Positions 51,673-58,834 are shown, numbered from the stretch's first letter. The stretch is DNA of 64,000 nt from VRUE01 sp963737575 (GCA_963737575.1 CAVTTJ010000004.1:1-64000); one strand, 5' to 3'. Notes: a model not told the origin generated them from the sequence alone. Translations and numbers: made by a program.

Positions 51673-52389
51673 GTGTCCTGGCTCAAGTTCGCGTCTTCGA
51701 GTGCCGATCGCGACATGGCAATGGCCAACGGTGAAGAGCTCGACCTTGGGAGTGCCGGTGCAAGCGGCCGGAGAGAGTACGAACGGCGCAAGGCGCGGCG
51801 GGAGGACCGGGTCAGGGAGCGCCACCCTCACATAGAGGGTCTGCTCCTGAGCCTCCAGGACGCGCCAACTCATGAGAAAGCCTGGGCCGAGGGCGAGGAA
51901 GCGCTGGGTGCCTTTTTCGTCAAGCGCTGCCCCGAGGTGGTTGTTCTCCACGATCGACGGATGCCCGGAAGCCGGGCGAACATCGACCACCTGGCGATTA
52001 CTCCGTCTGGGGTGCATGTCATCGACGCGAAGCGCTACAAGGGGAAGATCGAGGTGCGGAAGCCACTGTTCGGCGCCGAAAAGCTGCTGATCGCCGGCCG
52101 CGACAAGACGAAGTTGCTCGATGGACTGGAGAGGCAGGCTGACGCGGTCCGACAGGCTCTCGAGCGAGGTCTGGAACATGTGCCCGTACACGCCTGCCTC
52201 TGCTTCGTGAACCCCGATGGTCAGCGGGGCGGAAGCACTTTGCCGATCATGCGAACGCTGCAGGTACGTGGATTCCCGCTCTACTACCCGCGCAGGCTCG
52301 CGAAGGAGCTGAACAAGCCGGGCGAGCTCTCGGCCGACCGAATGCGTCACCTCGCCGAGTCGCTCAGGCGGGTGTTTCCATCAGCCTGA
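51673..52389 (+). CDS. NERD-domain (nuclease-related) protein
   Basis: 238 residues from GTG 51673. After a charged N-terminus comes the NERD domain: EGEEALGAFFVKRCPEVVVL, HDRRMPGSRANIDHLAITPS + GVHVIDAKRYKGKIEV. The E..., D (NIDHLAI) and D-x-K (IDAKRYKG) residues match the predicted nuclease core. The C-terminal ~100 residues (LCFVNPDGQRGG; LPIMRTLQVRGFPLYYPRRL) are usual for stand-alone NERD proteins. A DNA-processing or defence role is suspected for the family but not proven. It sits inside the toxin-antitoxin cluster. Confidence 0.82.
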   Translation: MSWLKFASSSADRDMAMANGEELDLGSAGASGRREYERRKARREDRVRERHPHIEGLLLSLQDAPTHEKAWAEGEEALGAFFVKRCPEVVVLHDRRMPGSRANIDHLAITPSGVHVIDAKRYKGKIEVRKPLFGAEKLLIAGRDKTKLLDGLERQADAVRQALERGLEHVPVHACLCFVNPDGQRGGSTLPIMRTLQVRGFPLYYPRRLAKELNKPGELSADRMRHLAESLRRVFPSA

Positions 52390-52401
52390 GATCGGGCCGA
52401 G

Positions 52402-52797
52402 CTACGACGCCACGTCCAGCGCCTGAACGTCCGGCAAGTCGACGAAGGCGCGTGAGTCGGCGCTGACGACGGCCCGCTGCCGGGCACGGGCGGTGGCGGC
52501 GATGATCAGGTCGTGTGCGCCGCGGGGCCGTCCCGTGCGGCGGGTGTGGGCGAGCAGGGCACCGTGGGCTTGCGCGACGTCGATGTCATAGACCTCGATC
52601 GCTACGGACTTCAGGACCGCATCGACAAATTCCTCGCGATACCGCTTGCGGCTCTCGTCGGCCAGCTCGACGCCGACCGTCAGCTCGGCGACAGTGATCG
52701 CGGCGATCGCGACGTCATCCTCGTCATCGACCACCTGGTCGAGGAGGGTGGTTCCCTCACGCTCGGCAGCAACGAGAACCGTGGTGTCGAGGATCAG
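52402..52797 (-). CDS. PIN-domain (VapC-type) ribonuclease toxin
   Basis: 131 residues if translation begins at CTG 52797, whose CTGA overlaps the antitoxin stop. This start restores the N-terminal LILDTTVLVAAERE with the first metal Asp; the first ATG/GTG codons would remove it. Later acidic residues: AAITVAELTVGVELA (Glu), GAHDLIIAATARAR (Asp) and AVVSADSRAF (Asp). A Mg-dependent RNase inhibited by the upstream Phd-type antitoxin. Confidence 0.8.
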   Translation of the reverse strand: MILDTTVLVAAEREGTTLLDQVVDDEDDVAIAAITVAELTVGVELADESRKRYREEFVDAVLKSVAIEVYDIDVAQAHGALLAHTRRTGRPRGAHDLIIAATARARQRAVVSADSRAFVDLPDVQALDVAS

Positions 52798-53045
52798 TCG
52801 TGCCAGCGGTCCTCAACCGGCCCGACGGAGTCCCGAAGCTCACGCAGCTCTGTCGCCCACTCTGGGTCAGGCCGCTTCTCGCGCAGCTCTCTCTTCAGGG
52901 CCCGCCCGGTCCCTACGAGGGCCGGTCCGATCGTGGCCACGACCCGGCCGCGGCGGACCACGACGAAGGTCTCTCCCTCGGACTCGACGCTGTCGAGCAC
53001 GTCCGAAAAGCGTCGCGCCGCGTCCGTCGCACTGAGCTGCTTCAC
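52794..53045 (-). CDS. Phd/YefM-type antitoxin
   Basis: 83 residues from GTG 53045. KQLSATDAARRFSDVLDSVE, GETFVVVRRGRVVATIGPAL form the Phd fold; the tail ELRELRDSVGPVEDRWHD is the toxin-binding part. First gene of the pair with the PIN toxin (CTGA overlap). Upstream, two TCTGAT(A)AT repeats with a GATAAT -10-like hexamer (53047-53070) could be promoter and operator. Confidence 0.8.
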   Translation of the reverse strand: MKQLSATDAARRFSDVLDSVESEGETFVVVRRGRVVATIGPALVGTGRALKRELREKRPDPEWATELRELRDSVGPVEDRWHD

Positions 53046-53180
53046 AAAATCAGATTATCAGATTTCTACCCCCAAACCGGTCAGTCTGACTCTTCGATCC
53101 TTGTGCCGATTTCGCTCCAGTCGAAGATTCCAAATCGGCCGTCCGAAGGTGGACAGGCCCGCCCCTCTCCGTGGCTGAGT

Positions 53181-53628
53181 TCACTCCAGCGAGTCTCGAC
53201 CGTACTGGTCGGGGATCGCCCCCCATCCCCAGATCGGCACCGGCGAAGAGGGCTTGGACCCGTACTCCTCGAGCGGGTCGGCCTTCTCATCCTCGACCGT
53301 GCAGCGGTGGCGCCAGTCGTCGCCGAAGTCGAAGGTGTAGTCGAAGGCGTCGCCCGGTGCGACCTCTTTGGCCACCTTCAGATTCGTCTCATCGAGCCAA
53401 ATCGCCCGGGAAATCGGGATCGAGGATTCCGATTCGCCGGCCGTCAGCCAGCTCGAAACCGTGCAGATGAGCCAGGTCCCAGCGGGCAAAGGCCATGTCG
53501 ATTGCTTCGGCCAGTTCGCCGAAGGAGTGGCTCGGGCCGACTATGAGGACCCGGCCGGGCGTGGGATTGAGGTCAGCCTCGAGGCCGCCGAGCAGATCGA
53601 CCCTGATTCGAAGCCAGGTTCGCGCCAT
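53181..53628 (-). CDS. Plasmid pRiA4b ORF-3-like protein (one frameshift)
   Basis: N-terminal part from ATG 53628 (ARTWLRIRVDLLGGLEADLN, GPSHSFGELAEAIDMAFARW + DLAHLHGFELADGRRIG) and C-terminal part in another frame (LDETNLKVAKEVAPGDAFDY + TFDFGDDWRHRCTVED, PVPIWGWGAIPDQYG). FDFGDDWRH is the family hallmark. The switch is near 53400. Length after joining (~149) is normal. Function unknown; the family is common on plasmids and mobile DNA. Confidence 0.75.
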
Positions 53629-53640
53629 CGGCCCGGGAGC

Positions 53641-54039
53641 CTAAGGGTTAGGGAGCACCTCAACCTCGCAGGCGAAGGCGCGGGATCGGCGAAGCCGATC
53701 GTCAGAAGTGAGCAGCGCCGCATCGAGCGCCTCGGCCAACGCAACGTAGGCGGCGTCGTAGACGGTCAGGTTTTCACGGAGCTGCCAGACGCGAGGCAAC
53801 AGCGGGAGATGAGAAACCCGCTGCAGGGGGAGCGATTCGAGATCCGCGATCGCCTGGGCGGAGCGGCGCTCGTCGAGCCTGCCCGAGCGGGCGGCTCGGC
53901 GGAAAACTGAGACGACCTCGAGGTCGACGAGCTCGGGCGCGATGAGCCGCTCCCCGCGCAGCCGGGCGCGAGCCCGATCTCCGTCGGCGCCGTCGTCGGC
54001 GAGGGCCGACGCCAGGACCGACGCGTCGACGACGATCAC
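53641..54039 (-). CDS. PIN-domain (VapC-type) ribonuclease toxin
   Basis: 132 residues from GTG 54039 (GTGA overlap with the antitoxin). IVVDASVLASALADDG (Asp), APELVDLEVVSVFRRAARSG (Glu), LTVYDAAYVALAEALDAALL (Asp) and TSDDRLRRSRAF (Asp) form the acidic active site of the PIN RNase. Paired with the ribbon-helix-helix antitoxin. Confidence 0.88.
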   Translation of the reverse strand: MIVVDASVLASALADDGADGDRARARLRGERLIAPELVDLEVVSVFRRAARSGRLDERRSAQAIADLESLPLQRVSHLPLLPRVWQLRENLTVYDAAYVALAEALDAALLTSDDRLRRSRAFACEVEVLPNP

Positions 54040-54266
54040 TTCCGATCGCGATCGGCCCGCAGCGCCTCCTCCGCAAAGGCGAGGCCGAGGGAGCCGCCGG
54101 CGCGGCCGCCGGCGCGATCGAGCACCTCATCGAGCGTTTCCTCCTGGGCCTGCTGAGTGAGCTGAGCGAGTAGGTACTCCTGGAGAGACTGACCCGACGC
54201 CGCTGCACGTCGGCGAAGAACCCGGTGCACATCTGGAGGGACGTTCTTGATCTGGACGCTCGGCAC
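54036..54266 (-). CDS. FitA/VapB-type ribbon-helix-helix antitoxin
   Basis: 76 residues from GTG 54266. PSVQIKNVPPDVHRVLRRRA, ASGQSLQEYLLAQL is the ribbon-helix-helix DNA-binding unit of FitA-like antitoxins; the C-terminal half (ETLDEVLDRAGGRAGGSLGL) wraps the toxin. An inverted repeat (54279-54293) just upstream is the likely operator. Confidence 0.85.
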   Translation of the reverse strand: MPSVQIKNVPPDVHRVLRRRAAASGQSLQEYLLAQLTQQAQEETLDEVLDRAGGRAGGSLGLAFAEEALRADRDRK

Positions 54267-54278
54267 AAGACGAGGTTA

Positions 54279-54293
54279 GCGCCAGAGTGGCGC
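54279..54293. promoter_or_regulatory. Inverted repeat, putative antitoxin operator
   Basis: GCGCCA-GAG-TGGCGC, perfect six-base arms 13 bases before the antitoxin start. On the minus strand TAACCT after the repeat can serve as -10. Part of it (TGGCGCCA) survives in the remnant near 51616. Confidence 0.5.
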
Positions 54294-54408
54294 CAACGCA
54301 AGCGAAACGGCGGCGGCCACAACTTCCATCACCATACGTGCTCGGGCTGGGCATGCGGCGGAAGACGCCCTTGGCGTTGACATTGATGTAGCTGCTACGC
54401 TCGTCCCA

Positions 54409-54684
54409 ATGACGCTACATGAGAAAGAGCGGCGAGTCGGCGTCCGGGAGCTCCACGACCGGCTCAGTGCCTACCTGGAGATGGTCGAGAGTGGTGACGA
54501 CGTGATCGTGACCCGGCGGGGAAGGAGCATCGCCCGCCTCAGCGCGGTCGGCGTCGAGGATCCGTTCGAGGAGCTGAGCCGGCGGGGGCTGATCCGGATG
54601 CCGCGGGGGCGCCGCTCGCGCAGAACAGCCAGCCTGAAGGGCAGCGGTTCGGTGTCGGATCTGGTTGCCGAGCAGCGACGCTGA
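54409..54684 (+). CDS. Phd/YefM-type antitoxin
   Basis: 91 residues, almost a copy of the antitoxin at 51196-51471 (RVGVRELHDRLSAYLEMVES, GDDVIVTRRGRSIARLSAVG). No ribosome-binding site precedes ATG 54409; a TACGCT hexamer ending seven bases before it could be a -10 for a leaderless mRNA, and GTAGC-T-GCTAC (54388-54398) is a small palindrome suited to autorepression. Cotranscribed with the PIN toxin. Confidence 0.85.
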   Translation: MTLHEKERRVGVRELHDRLSAYLEMVESGDDVIVTRRGRSIARLSAVGVEDPFEELSRRGLIRMPRGRRSRRTASLKGSGSVSDLVAEQRR

Positions 54685-55097
54685 CGTTTTACTTCGACAC
54701 CTCGGCACTGGTGAAGCTCGTCATCGACGAAGCAGGCTCGGACCTCGCAACCGAGCTCTGGAACACCGGGCAGCCTCTCGCCGCGAGCATCCTCGCCTAT
54801 CCCGAGGGCCGGGCTGCACTCGCCTCGGCGCGACGCGCGGATCGCCTCAGCGAGAGGACTTTCGACAATGCGCTGGCCGAGTTCGAGCAGGTCCGATACG
54901 AGCTGGTCGCGATCGGCGTCGACGAGATCCTCGCCCGCCAGGCGGGTGAGCTCGCGGACCTCCTCGGCCTCCGCGGTTACGACGCCGTCCACCTCGCTTC
55001 CGCCCTTGCGCTGGGCGGGGATGTCGCGCTCATCAGCTGGGATGCCGACCTGACCGCGGCGGCCAAGCAGCTTGGCCTCGCGACCGCGGGCGGTTGA
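54681..55097 (+). CDS. PIN-domain (VapC-type) ribonuclease toxin
   Basis: 138 residues if begun at CTG 54681, in CTGA overlap with the antitoxin stop; this keeps the first active-site Asp (LTFYFDTSALVKLVIDEAGS). The next standard start (GTG 54711) would delete it. Further acidic residues: LAYPEGRAALASARR (Glu), LRGYDAVHLASALALGG (Asp), ALISWDADLTAAA (Asp). RNase toxin of the Phd-PIN type. Confidence 0.85.
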   Translation: MTFYFDTSALVKLVIDEAGSDLATELWNTGQPLAASILAYPEGRAALASARRADRLSERTFDNALAEFEQVRYELVAIGVDEILARQAGELADLLGLRGYDAVHLASALALGGDVALISWDADLTAAAKQLGLATAGG

Positions 55098-55122
55098 CGG
55101 TGCGCGCAATACTGAGTCAGAC

Positions 55123-55278
55123 GTGATTCTCGCCCTGCTAGCAGCCGTCTTGGTCTTCGCCATGATCGCCGCGGCTATGGCATTCGTGTTCATCGCCGCT
55201 GCGGTGTTCGTCATCGGCGGTGCGATCGTCGCGCTCATCGTCATCGCGGGAAGCGTTGTCTCGGCGCTGAGCCGTTAG
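55123..55278 (+). CDS. Small two-helix membrane protein
   Basis: 51 residues from GTG 55123: ILALLAAVLVFAMIAAAMAF and VFIAAAVFVIGGAIVALIVI + AGSVVSALSR, nearly wholly hydrophobic. No family recognised. It follows the PIN toxin by 25 bases and ends convergently against the RelE-type gene. The strong Ala/Val/Ile bias makes a real membrane peptide likely, but function is unknown. Confidence 0.45.
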   Translation: MILALLAAVLVFAMIAAAMAFVFIAAAVFVIGGAIVALIVIAGSVVSALSR

Positions 55279-55538
55279 CGTGGATCGGTTCGGTAGGCGA
55301 GAGCGCGGTGGCGTATCGCCGCCACGCGAACCGTCTTCCCATCGTCAGTCAGCTGGTAGAGGATCCGGTAGGCTCCGACCCGCAGCGAATACAACCCGCG
55401 AAGCTTGCCGCGGAGTGCGTGTCCGGCTTCTGGTTCCCGCTCGAGGAGCCCGAGAGCGTCCTCGATCGCGTCGATCTGAGGCCAGCCGAGCTCGAGGAGG
55501 TCGCGACGGGCACGGCGAGCAAGGATGACCCGCGCCAA
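55275..55538 (-). CDS. RelE/ParE-family toxin
   Basis: 87 residues. ARVILARRARRDLLELGWPQ, IDAIEDALGLLEREPEAGHA, LRGLYSLRVGAYRILYQLTD, TVRVAAIRHRALAYR is the complete RelE/ParE fold; RVGAYRILYQ and the C-terminal IRHR.AY. hold the basic/His residues of the mRNA-cleaving members. Preceded by 3 bases by its antitoxin. Confidence 0.88.
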   Translation of the reverse strand: MARVILARRARRDLLELGWPQIDAIEDALGLLEREPEAGHALRGKLRGLYSLRVGAYRILYQLTDDGKTVRVAAIRHRALAYRTDPR

Positions 55539-55541
55539 CGA

Positions 55542-55829
55542 TCAGCCGGCAGCTGCTCGACGCTCAGCGAGCTCCTGGCGGAGATCATCGAGAGTGACGG
55601 TCTCCCCGCGGGCAATCTCGGCCAGCCCGGCCTCCAGCGCCCTGATCGCATCGGGATCAGAAAGAACCTCAGCCGTCTCCTCCAGCGCCTCGTACTCGCC
55701 GATCGGGACCAGCGCCGCGGCCGGCGCGCCGTGGCGGGTGACCAGCACGTGGTCCCGGCGGGTGCTGACGTCATCGAGAAGGCTGCTCAGGTTCTTGCGC
55801 AGCTCGCGGACGGGGACGGTCTTCGCCAT
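55542..55829 (-). CDS. Phd/YefM-family antitoxin
   Basis: 95 residues. TVPVRELRKNLSSLLDDVST, HVLVTRHGAPAAALVPIGEY is the YefM fold, followed by a helical tail (LEETAEVLSDPDAIRALEAG + LAEIARGETVTLDDLRQELA) that binds the RelE-type toxin. A perfect 18-bp palindrome made of TGTACA hexamers lies 10 bases upstream. Confidence 0.88.
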   Translation of the reverse strand: MAKTVPVRELRKNLSSLLDDVSTRRDHVLVTRHGAPAAALVPIGEYEALEETAEVLSDPDAIRALEAGLAEIARGETVTLDDLRQELAERRAAAG

Positions 55830-55839
55830 AGAAGATTAG

Positions 55840-55857
55840 TGTACACAGCTGTGTACA
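55840..55857. promoter_or_regulatory. TGTACA palindrome, putative YefM operator
   Basis: TGTACACAGCTGTGTACA is a perfect 18-bp palindrome. TGTACA is the established recognition hexamer of the yefM-yoeB operator in Escherichia coli, so autorepression by the adjacent antitoxin is likely. Confidence 0.75.
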
Positions 55858-55882
55858 TCAAGGTCCGCCAGTCGGAATGCCT

Positions 55883-56590
55883 CTACGCCTGAACCTCCCG
55901 CGACTGCAGATGGGTCGCGACCTTGCGCTTGACCCGCTGCAGGGCGTTGTCGACGGTCTTGGTGTCGCACTCGAGGCGCTCGGCGGTCGCCTCGTAGGAG
56001 TGGCCGTCGAGGTAGAGGGAGAGGACACTGCTCTCGAGGTCGGAGAGGACGCCGGTCGTGCCGGCGAGGCAGGAGACGAGGCTCTCGAGCTCTTCGGAGG
56101 CGATCACCTGGTTGACCGGGTCGGTCACCGTCGGCCCCGGAAGGATCTCGTCCAGGGTGGTGTCGGAATCGCCGGCCGCGGCCGGGGTCTGGCTGAAAGA
56201 GACGTACTGGTTGAGGGGCGTGTGCTTGTTGCGTGTCGCCGTCTTCACCGCGGTGATGATCTGGCGGGTGATGCAGAGCTCGGCGAAGGAGCGGAAGCTC
56301 GACTCCCGGTCTGAGCGGTAGTCGCGGATCGCCTTGTAGAGGCCGAGCAGGCCTTCCTGGATCAGGTCGTCGCTCTCGCCCCCGAGGAGGAAGTAGGACG
56401 AGGCCTTGAGCCGGACGAAGCCGCGGTAGCGGCGGACGATCGCGTCGTAGGCATCGGTGCGGCCGTCCTTGGCGAGCGCGACCAGATAGTGATCATCAAG
56501 CTCAGGTTGAGGGTTAGTGTCCTGACGCAAAGAGCCGTTGAGGCGTCCGCGGGGGAGCCGCAATTCCTGCGTAGGCGACGAAAGAGCCAC
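55883..56590 (-). CDS. sigH: RNA polymerase sigma factor, SigH/Spo0H type
   Basis: 235 residues from GTG 56590, preceded by AAGGAGAAGGA. Region 2: YDAIVRRYRGFVRLKASSYF, GGESDDLIQEGLLGLYKAIR + DYRSDRESSFRSFAELCITR; region 4: LSDLESSVLSLYLDGHSYEA + TAERLECDTKTVDNALQRVK. This layout, without region 1.1 or 3, is that of SigH/Spo0H-type sigma-70 factors, which in non-sporulating actinobacteria are retained with unknown regulons. A strong promoter (56705-56732) lies upstream. Confidence 0.87.
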   Translation of the reverse strand: MALSSPTQELRLPRGRLNGSLRQDTNPQPELDDHYLVALAKDGRTDAYDAIVRRYRGFVRLKASSYFLLGGESDDLIQEGLLGLYKAIRDYRSDRESSFRSFAELCITRQIITAVKTATRNKHTPLNQYVSFSQTPAAAGDSDTTLDEILPGPTVTDPVNQVIASEELESLVSCLAGTTGVLSDLESSVLSLYLDGHSYEATAERLECDTKTVDNALQRVKRKVATHLQSREVQA

Positions 56591-56698
56591 AGTTCCTTCT
56601 CCTTTGAGATGAAGGGACGTGGCGCCGGTACCTCCCCTGAGGCGCCCCTATTGACTGGAGAGAATCTCAGACTCAACCTGAGGTTCACCCCTATTGGC

Positions 56699-56714
56699 GC
56701 GGTAGTTTTACCGC
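56699..56714. promoter_or_regulatory. Hairpin overlapping the sigH -10 region
   Basis: GCGGTA-GTTT-TACCGC, perfect six-base arms around the -10 hexamer. Could be an operator or an RNA hairpin at the mRNA 5' end. Confidence 0.4.
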
Positions 56715-56732
56715 AAGGCGGAGTTCTGTCAA
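56705..56732 (-). promoter_or_regulatory. Sigma-A-type promoter of sigH
   Basis: Minus strand TTGACA (complement of 56727-56732), 16 bases, TAAAAC (complement of 56705-56710). The start codon follows ~115 bases downstream, leaving a leader with two CAATAGGGG copies (56645-56653 and 56688-56696 as CCCCTATTG). Confidence 0.6.
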
Positions 56733-56750
56733 CCCCAAATTGCGATTTTC

Positions 56751-56766
56751 TGCAACCGCCGTTGCA
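56751..56766 (-). terminator. Possible terminator hairpin after rlmB
   Basis: TGCAAC-GGCG-GTTGCA on the minus strand, perfect six-base arms beginning four bases after the rlmB stop and followed by GAAAATCG rather than a U-run. A weak or factor-assisted terminator. Confidence 0.4.
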
Positions 56767-56770
56767 GGTG

Positions 56771-57430
56771 CTACCGGCGCTGGCGGACCGCCTCGACCAG
56801 CAGCGCGGTCGCCGCGGCGGAGACATTGAGCGACTCGACCCGTCCCCGGCGGGGCAGCGCGACGAGGCCGTCGCAGGCGTCGGCGACCCGTGGGCGGATC
56901 CCCTTGCCCTCGCCGCCGAGCACGATCACCGTCGGCCCCGAGAGGTCGACCGACCAGGGTGGGTTCTCGGCGCCGGCGTCGGCGCCCCAGATCCAGTAGC
57001 CGGCCGCCTTCGCCTCGGCGAGCCAGTCGGCGAGGTTGCGGACGCGGGCGACCTCGAGGTGCTCGACCGCGCCCGCCGAGGCCTTGCAGGCGACCGCGGT
57101 CACCTCGGCCGAGCGGCGCTCGGGGATCGCGACGCCGGCGGCGCCGGCGAACTCGGCCGAGCGGCAGACGGCGCCGAGATTGCGCGGGTCCTGGATCTGG
57201 TCGAGCGCGAGGAGCAGCGAGTCTTCGAGGGCGAGCAGGGCCCGGCCCTCGACGTAGGGGTAGGGGTCGACCTCGGCGACGACGCCCTGGTGGTCGGGCG
57301 ATCCGCACAGCCGCTCCAGCTCCTGCGGCGAGGTCTCCGGCGCGCGCCAGACCCGCCGCACCGACCGCCGCCCCCGTTCGGCCTCCTCGACCGGGCGCTT
57401 GCCGTAGATGATCTGGCCGCCGTCGGCCAC
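56771..57430 (-). CDS. rlmB: 23S rRNA (guanosine-2'-O)-methyltransferase RlmB / TrmH-family SpoU
   Basis: 220 residues from GTG 57430. Short N-terminal substrate-binding part (IIYGKRPVEEAERGRRSVRR), then the knotted SPOUT domain: ALDQIQDPRNLGAVCRSAEF, TVIVLGGEGKGIRPRVADAC and SLNVSAAATALLVEAVRQRR (motifs 1-3 with SAM site). RlmB methylates G2251 in the ribosomal P site. It starts 6 bases after the cysS stop, a conserved cysS-rlmB arrangement. Frameshifts in cysS make a spurious fused reading frame with this gene; they are two proteins. Confidence 0.87.
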   Translation of the reverse strand: MADGGQIIYGKRPVEEAERGRRSVRRVWRAPETSPQELERLCGSPDHQGVVAEVDPYPYVEGRALLALEDSLLLALDQIQDPRNLGAVCRSAEFAGAAGVAIPERRSAEVTAVACKASAGAVEHLEVARVRNLADWLAEAKAAGYWIWGADAGAENPPWSVDLSGPTVIVLGGEGKGIRPRVADACDGLVALPRRGRVESLNVSAAATALLVEAVRQRR

Positions 57431-57435
57431 GCCGA

Positions 57436-58834
57436 TCAGCCCCTCGGCACCAGCCGGGCGCCGTCGGCGGAGTCGCGGACCTCCCAGCCGAGCTCGGCCA
57501 GCCGGTCGCGGATCTCGTCGGCGCGCTCGAAGTCCTTCGCCGCCCGCGCTTCCTCGCGTTCGTCGAGCAGCTGCTGCGCCTCGTCGTCGGCCCCGCCCTC
57601 CGCCTCGGCAACGGACTCGAGCCCGAGAATCTCGAGCATCTCGAGCACCGCCTCCGGTGCCCCGGGCAGCTCGGCTCGCGGTTCGCTTCGGCGACCAGCT
57701 CGAAGACCTCCGCCATCGCCCGCGGCGTGTTGAAGTCGTCGGCCAGCGCCTCACGGAAGGCCTCCAGCCGCCGCTCGGGTGAGGACTCGGGGAGGCCCCG
57801 ACGGAGCCTCCCTGCTGTTGCTCCGGAGGGGCTTCCCCCGAGTCCCCCGCATCCGGGTGGTCGACGGAAGAAGTTCCGTAGCCGCTCGACGCGGGCCGAC
57901 CGACTGCTCCATCTGCTCCTCGCCGAAGGCGAGCGGCTGGCGGTAGTGGCCGGAGATCAGATAGGCGACGACCGCGTCGCGCCCGTAGCGGTCGAGCGCC
58001 TCGTGAGAGCTGGAAGATGTTGCCCTCCGACTTCGACATCTTCTCGGCGTCGGTCTCGATCATCCCGTTGTGCATCCAGACCCGCGCGAACGGGCGCCCC
58101 GCCGCCTCGGACTGGGCGATCTCGTTCTCGTGGTGGGGGAAGAGGAGGTCCGAGCCGCCGCCGTGGATCGCGAACTCCGGCCCGAGCTCGGCCTCGGCCA
58201 TCGCCGAGCACTCGATGTGCCAGCCGGGGCGGCCCGGCCCCCAGGGCGAGTCCCAGGAGGTGTCCTCGTCGGGCTTTTTCGCCTTCCAGAGGGCGAAGTC
58301 GAGCGGGTCCTCCTTCAGCGAGGCCGAGCCCGCCTCCTCGCCCTGGTCCATGTCCTCGGTGCGGCGGTTGGAGAGCTTGCCGTAGTGGGCGAAGCTGCGG
58401 ACCTTGAAATAGACGTCGCCGCCCGACTCGTAGGCGTGGCCGGTGTCGATCAGCTCGGCGATCAGCTCGAGGATCTCGCCGATCGTCTCGCTCGCCAGCG
58501 GCTCGGAGTCGGGCCGGCCGAGGCCGAGCCGCTCGGTGTCCTCGAAGTAGGCGGCGGTCATCCGCGCCGCGAAGGCGGCCGACTCCTCCCCCAGCTTCCG
58601 CGCCGCGTCGTAGATCTTGTCGTTGATGTCGGTGACGTTGATGACCAGGCTCGCCCCGTAGCCCTCGGACCGCAGGAAGCGCGCCAGCAGCGAGAAGACG
58701 ACGAAGGGCCGCGCGTTGCCGATGTGGATGCGGCTGTAGACGGTCGGCCCGCAGGCGTAGATCCCGACCTCGGCGCCCCCGTCGAGGGTCGCCAGCTCGC
58801 CGGTCAGCGTGTCCCTGATCCGCACCTCGCGCAT
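57436..58834 (-). CDS. cysS: Cysteinyl-tRNA synthetase (three frameshifts)
   Basis: Charges tRNA-Cys. The first ~270 residues are intact: IYACGPTVYSRIHIGNARPF (HIGN signature, zinc Cys), HIECSAMAEAELG, GGGSDLLFPHHENEIAQSEA, EKMSKSEGN (KMSKS). At ~58008 one extra base breaks the frame (expected QLSEALDRYGRDAVVAYLIS); a second shift near 57900 leads to ARVERLRNFFRRP; a third near 57690 leads to LEMLEILGLESV and the terminal DFERADEIRDRLAELGWEVR + DSADGARLVPRG. The gene is normally essential, so sequence errors are suspected. A 63-bp palindrome sits in frame at 57783-57845. Confidence 0.85.
57783..57845. repeat. Long inverted repeat inserted in cysS
   Basis: GGACTCGGGG (57783-57792) pairs with CCCCGAGTCC (57836-57845); inside, GGCCCC/GGGGC and CGGAG/CTCCG continue the stem around a ~14-base loop (CCTCCCTGCTGTTG). 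In the cysS frame it encodes a Gly/Ser/Arg-rich insert between the catalytic core and the anticodon-binding domain. Looks like a REP/MITE-type palindromic unit. Confidence 0.7.

Noticed and set aside
51499..52350. Minus-strand reading frame over the NERD gene
   Set aside because: Antisense to a well-supported NERD domain; only its first codons are meaningful, as the remnant of a FitA-like antitoxin.
56771..58834. A single 687-codon reading frame joining CysS to RlmB
   Set aside because: The middle ~170 residues are Arg/Ala/Gly-rich out-of-frame text; the proper CysS continuation and the RlmB start are found in other frames, so this is an artefact of frameshifts, not a fusion enzyme.
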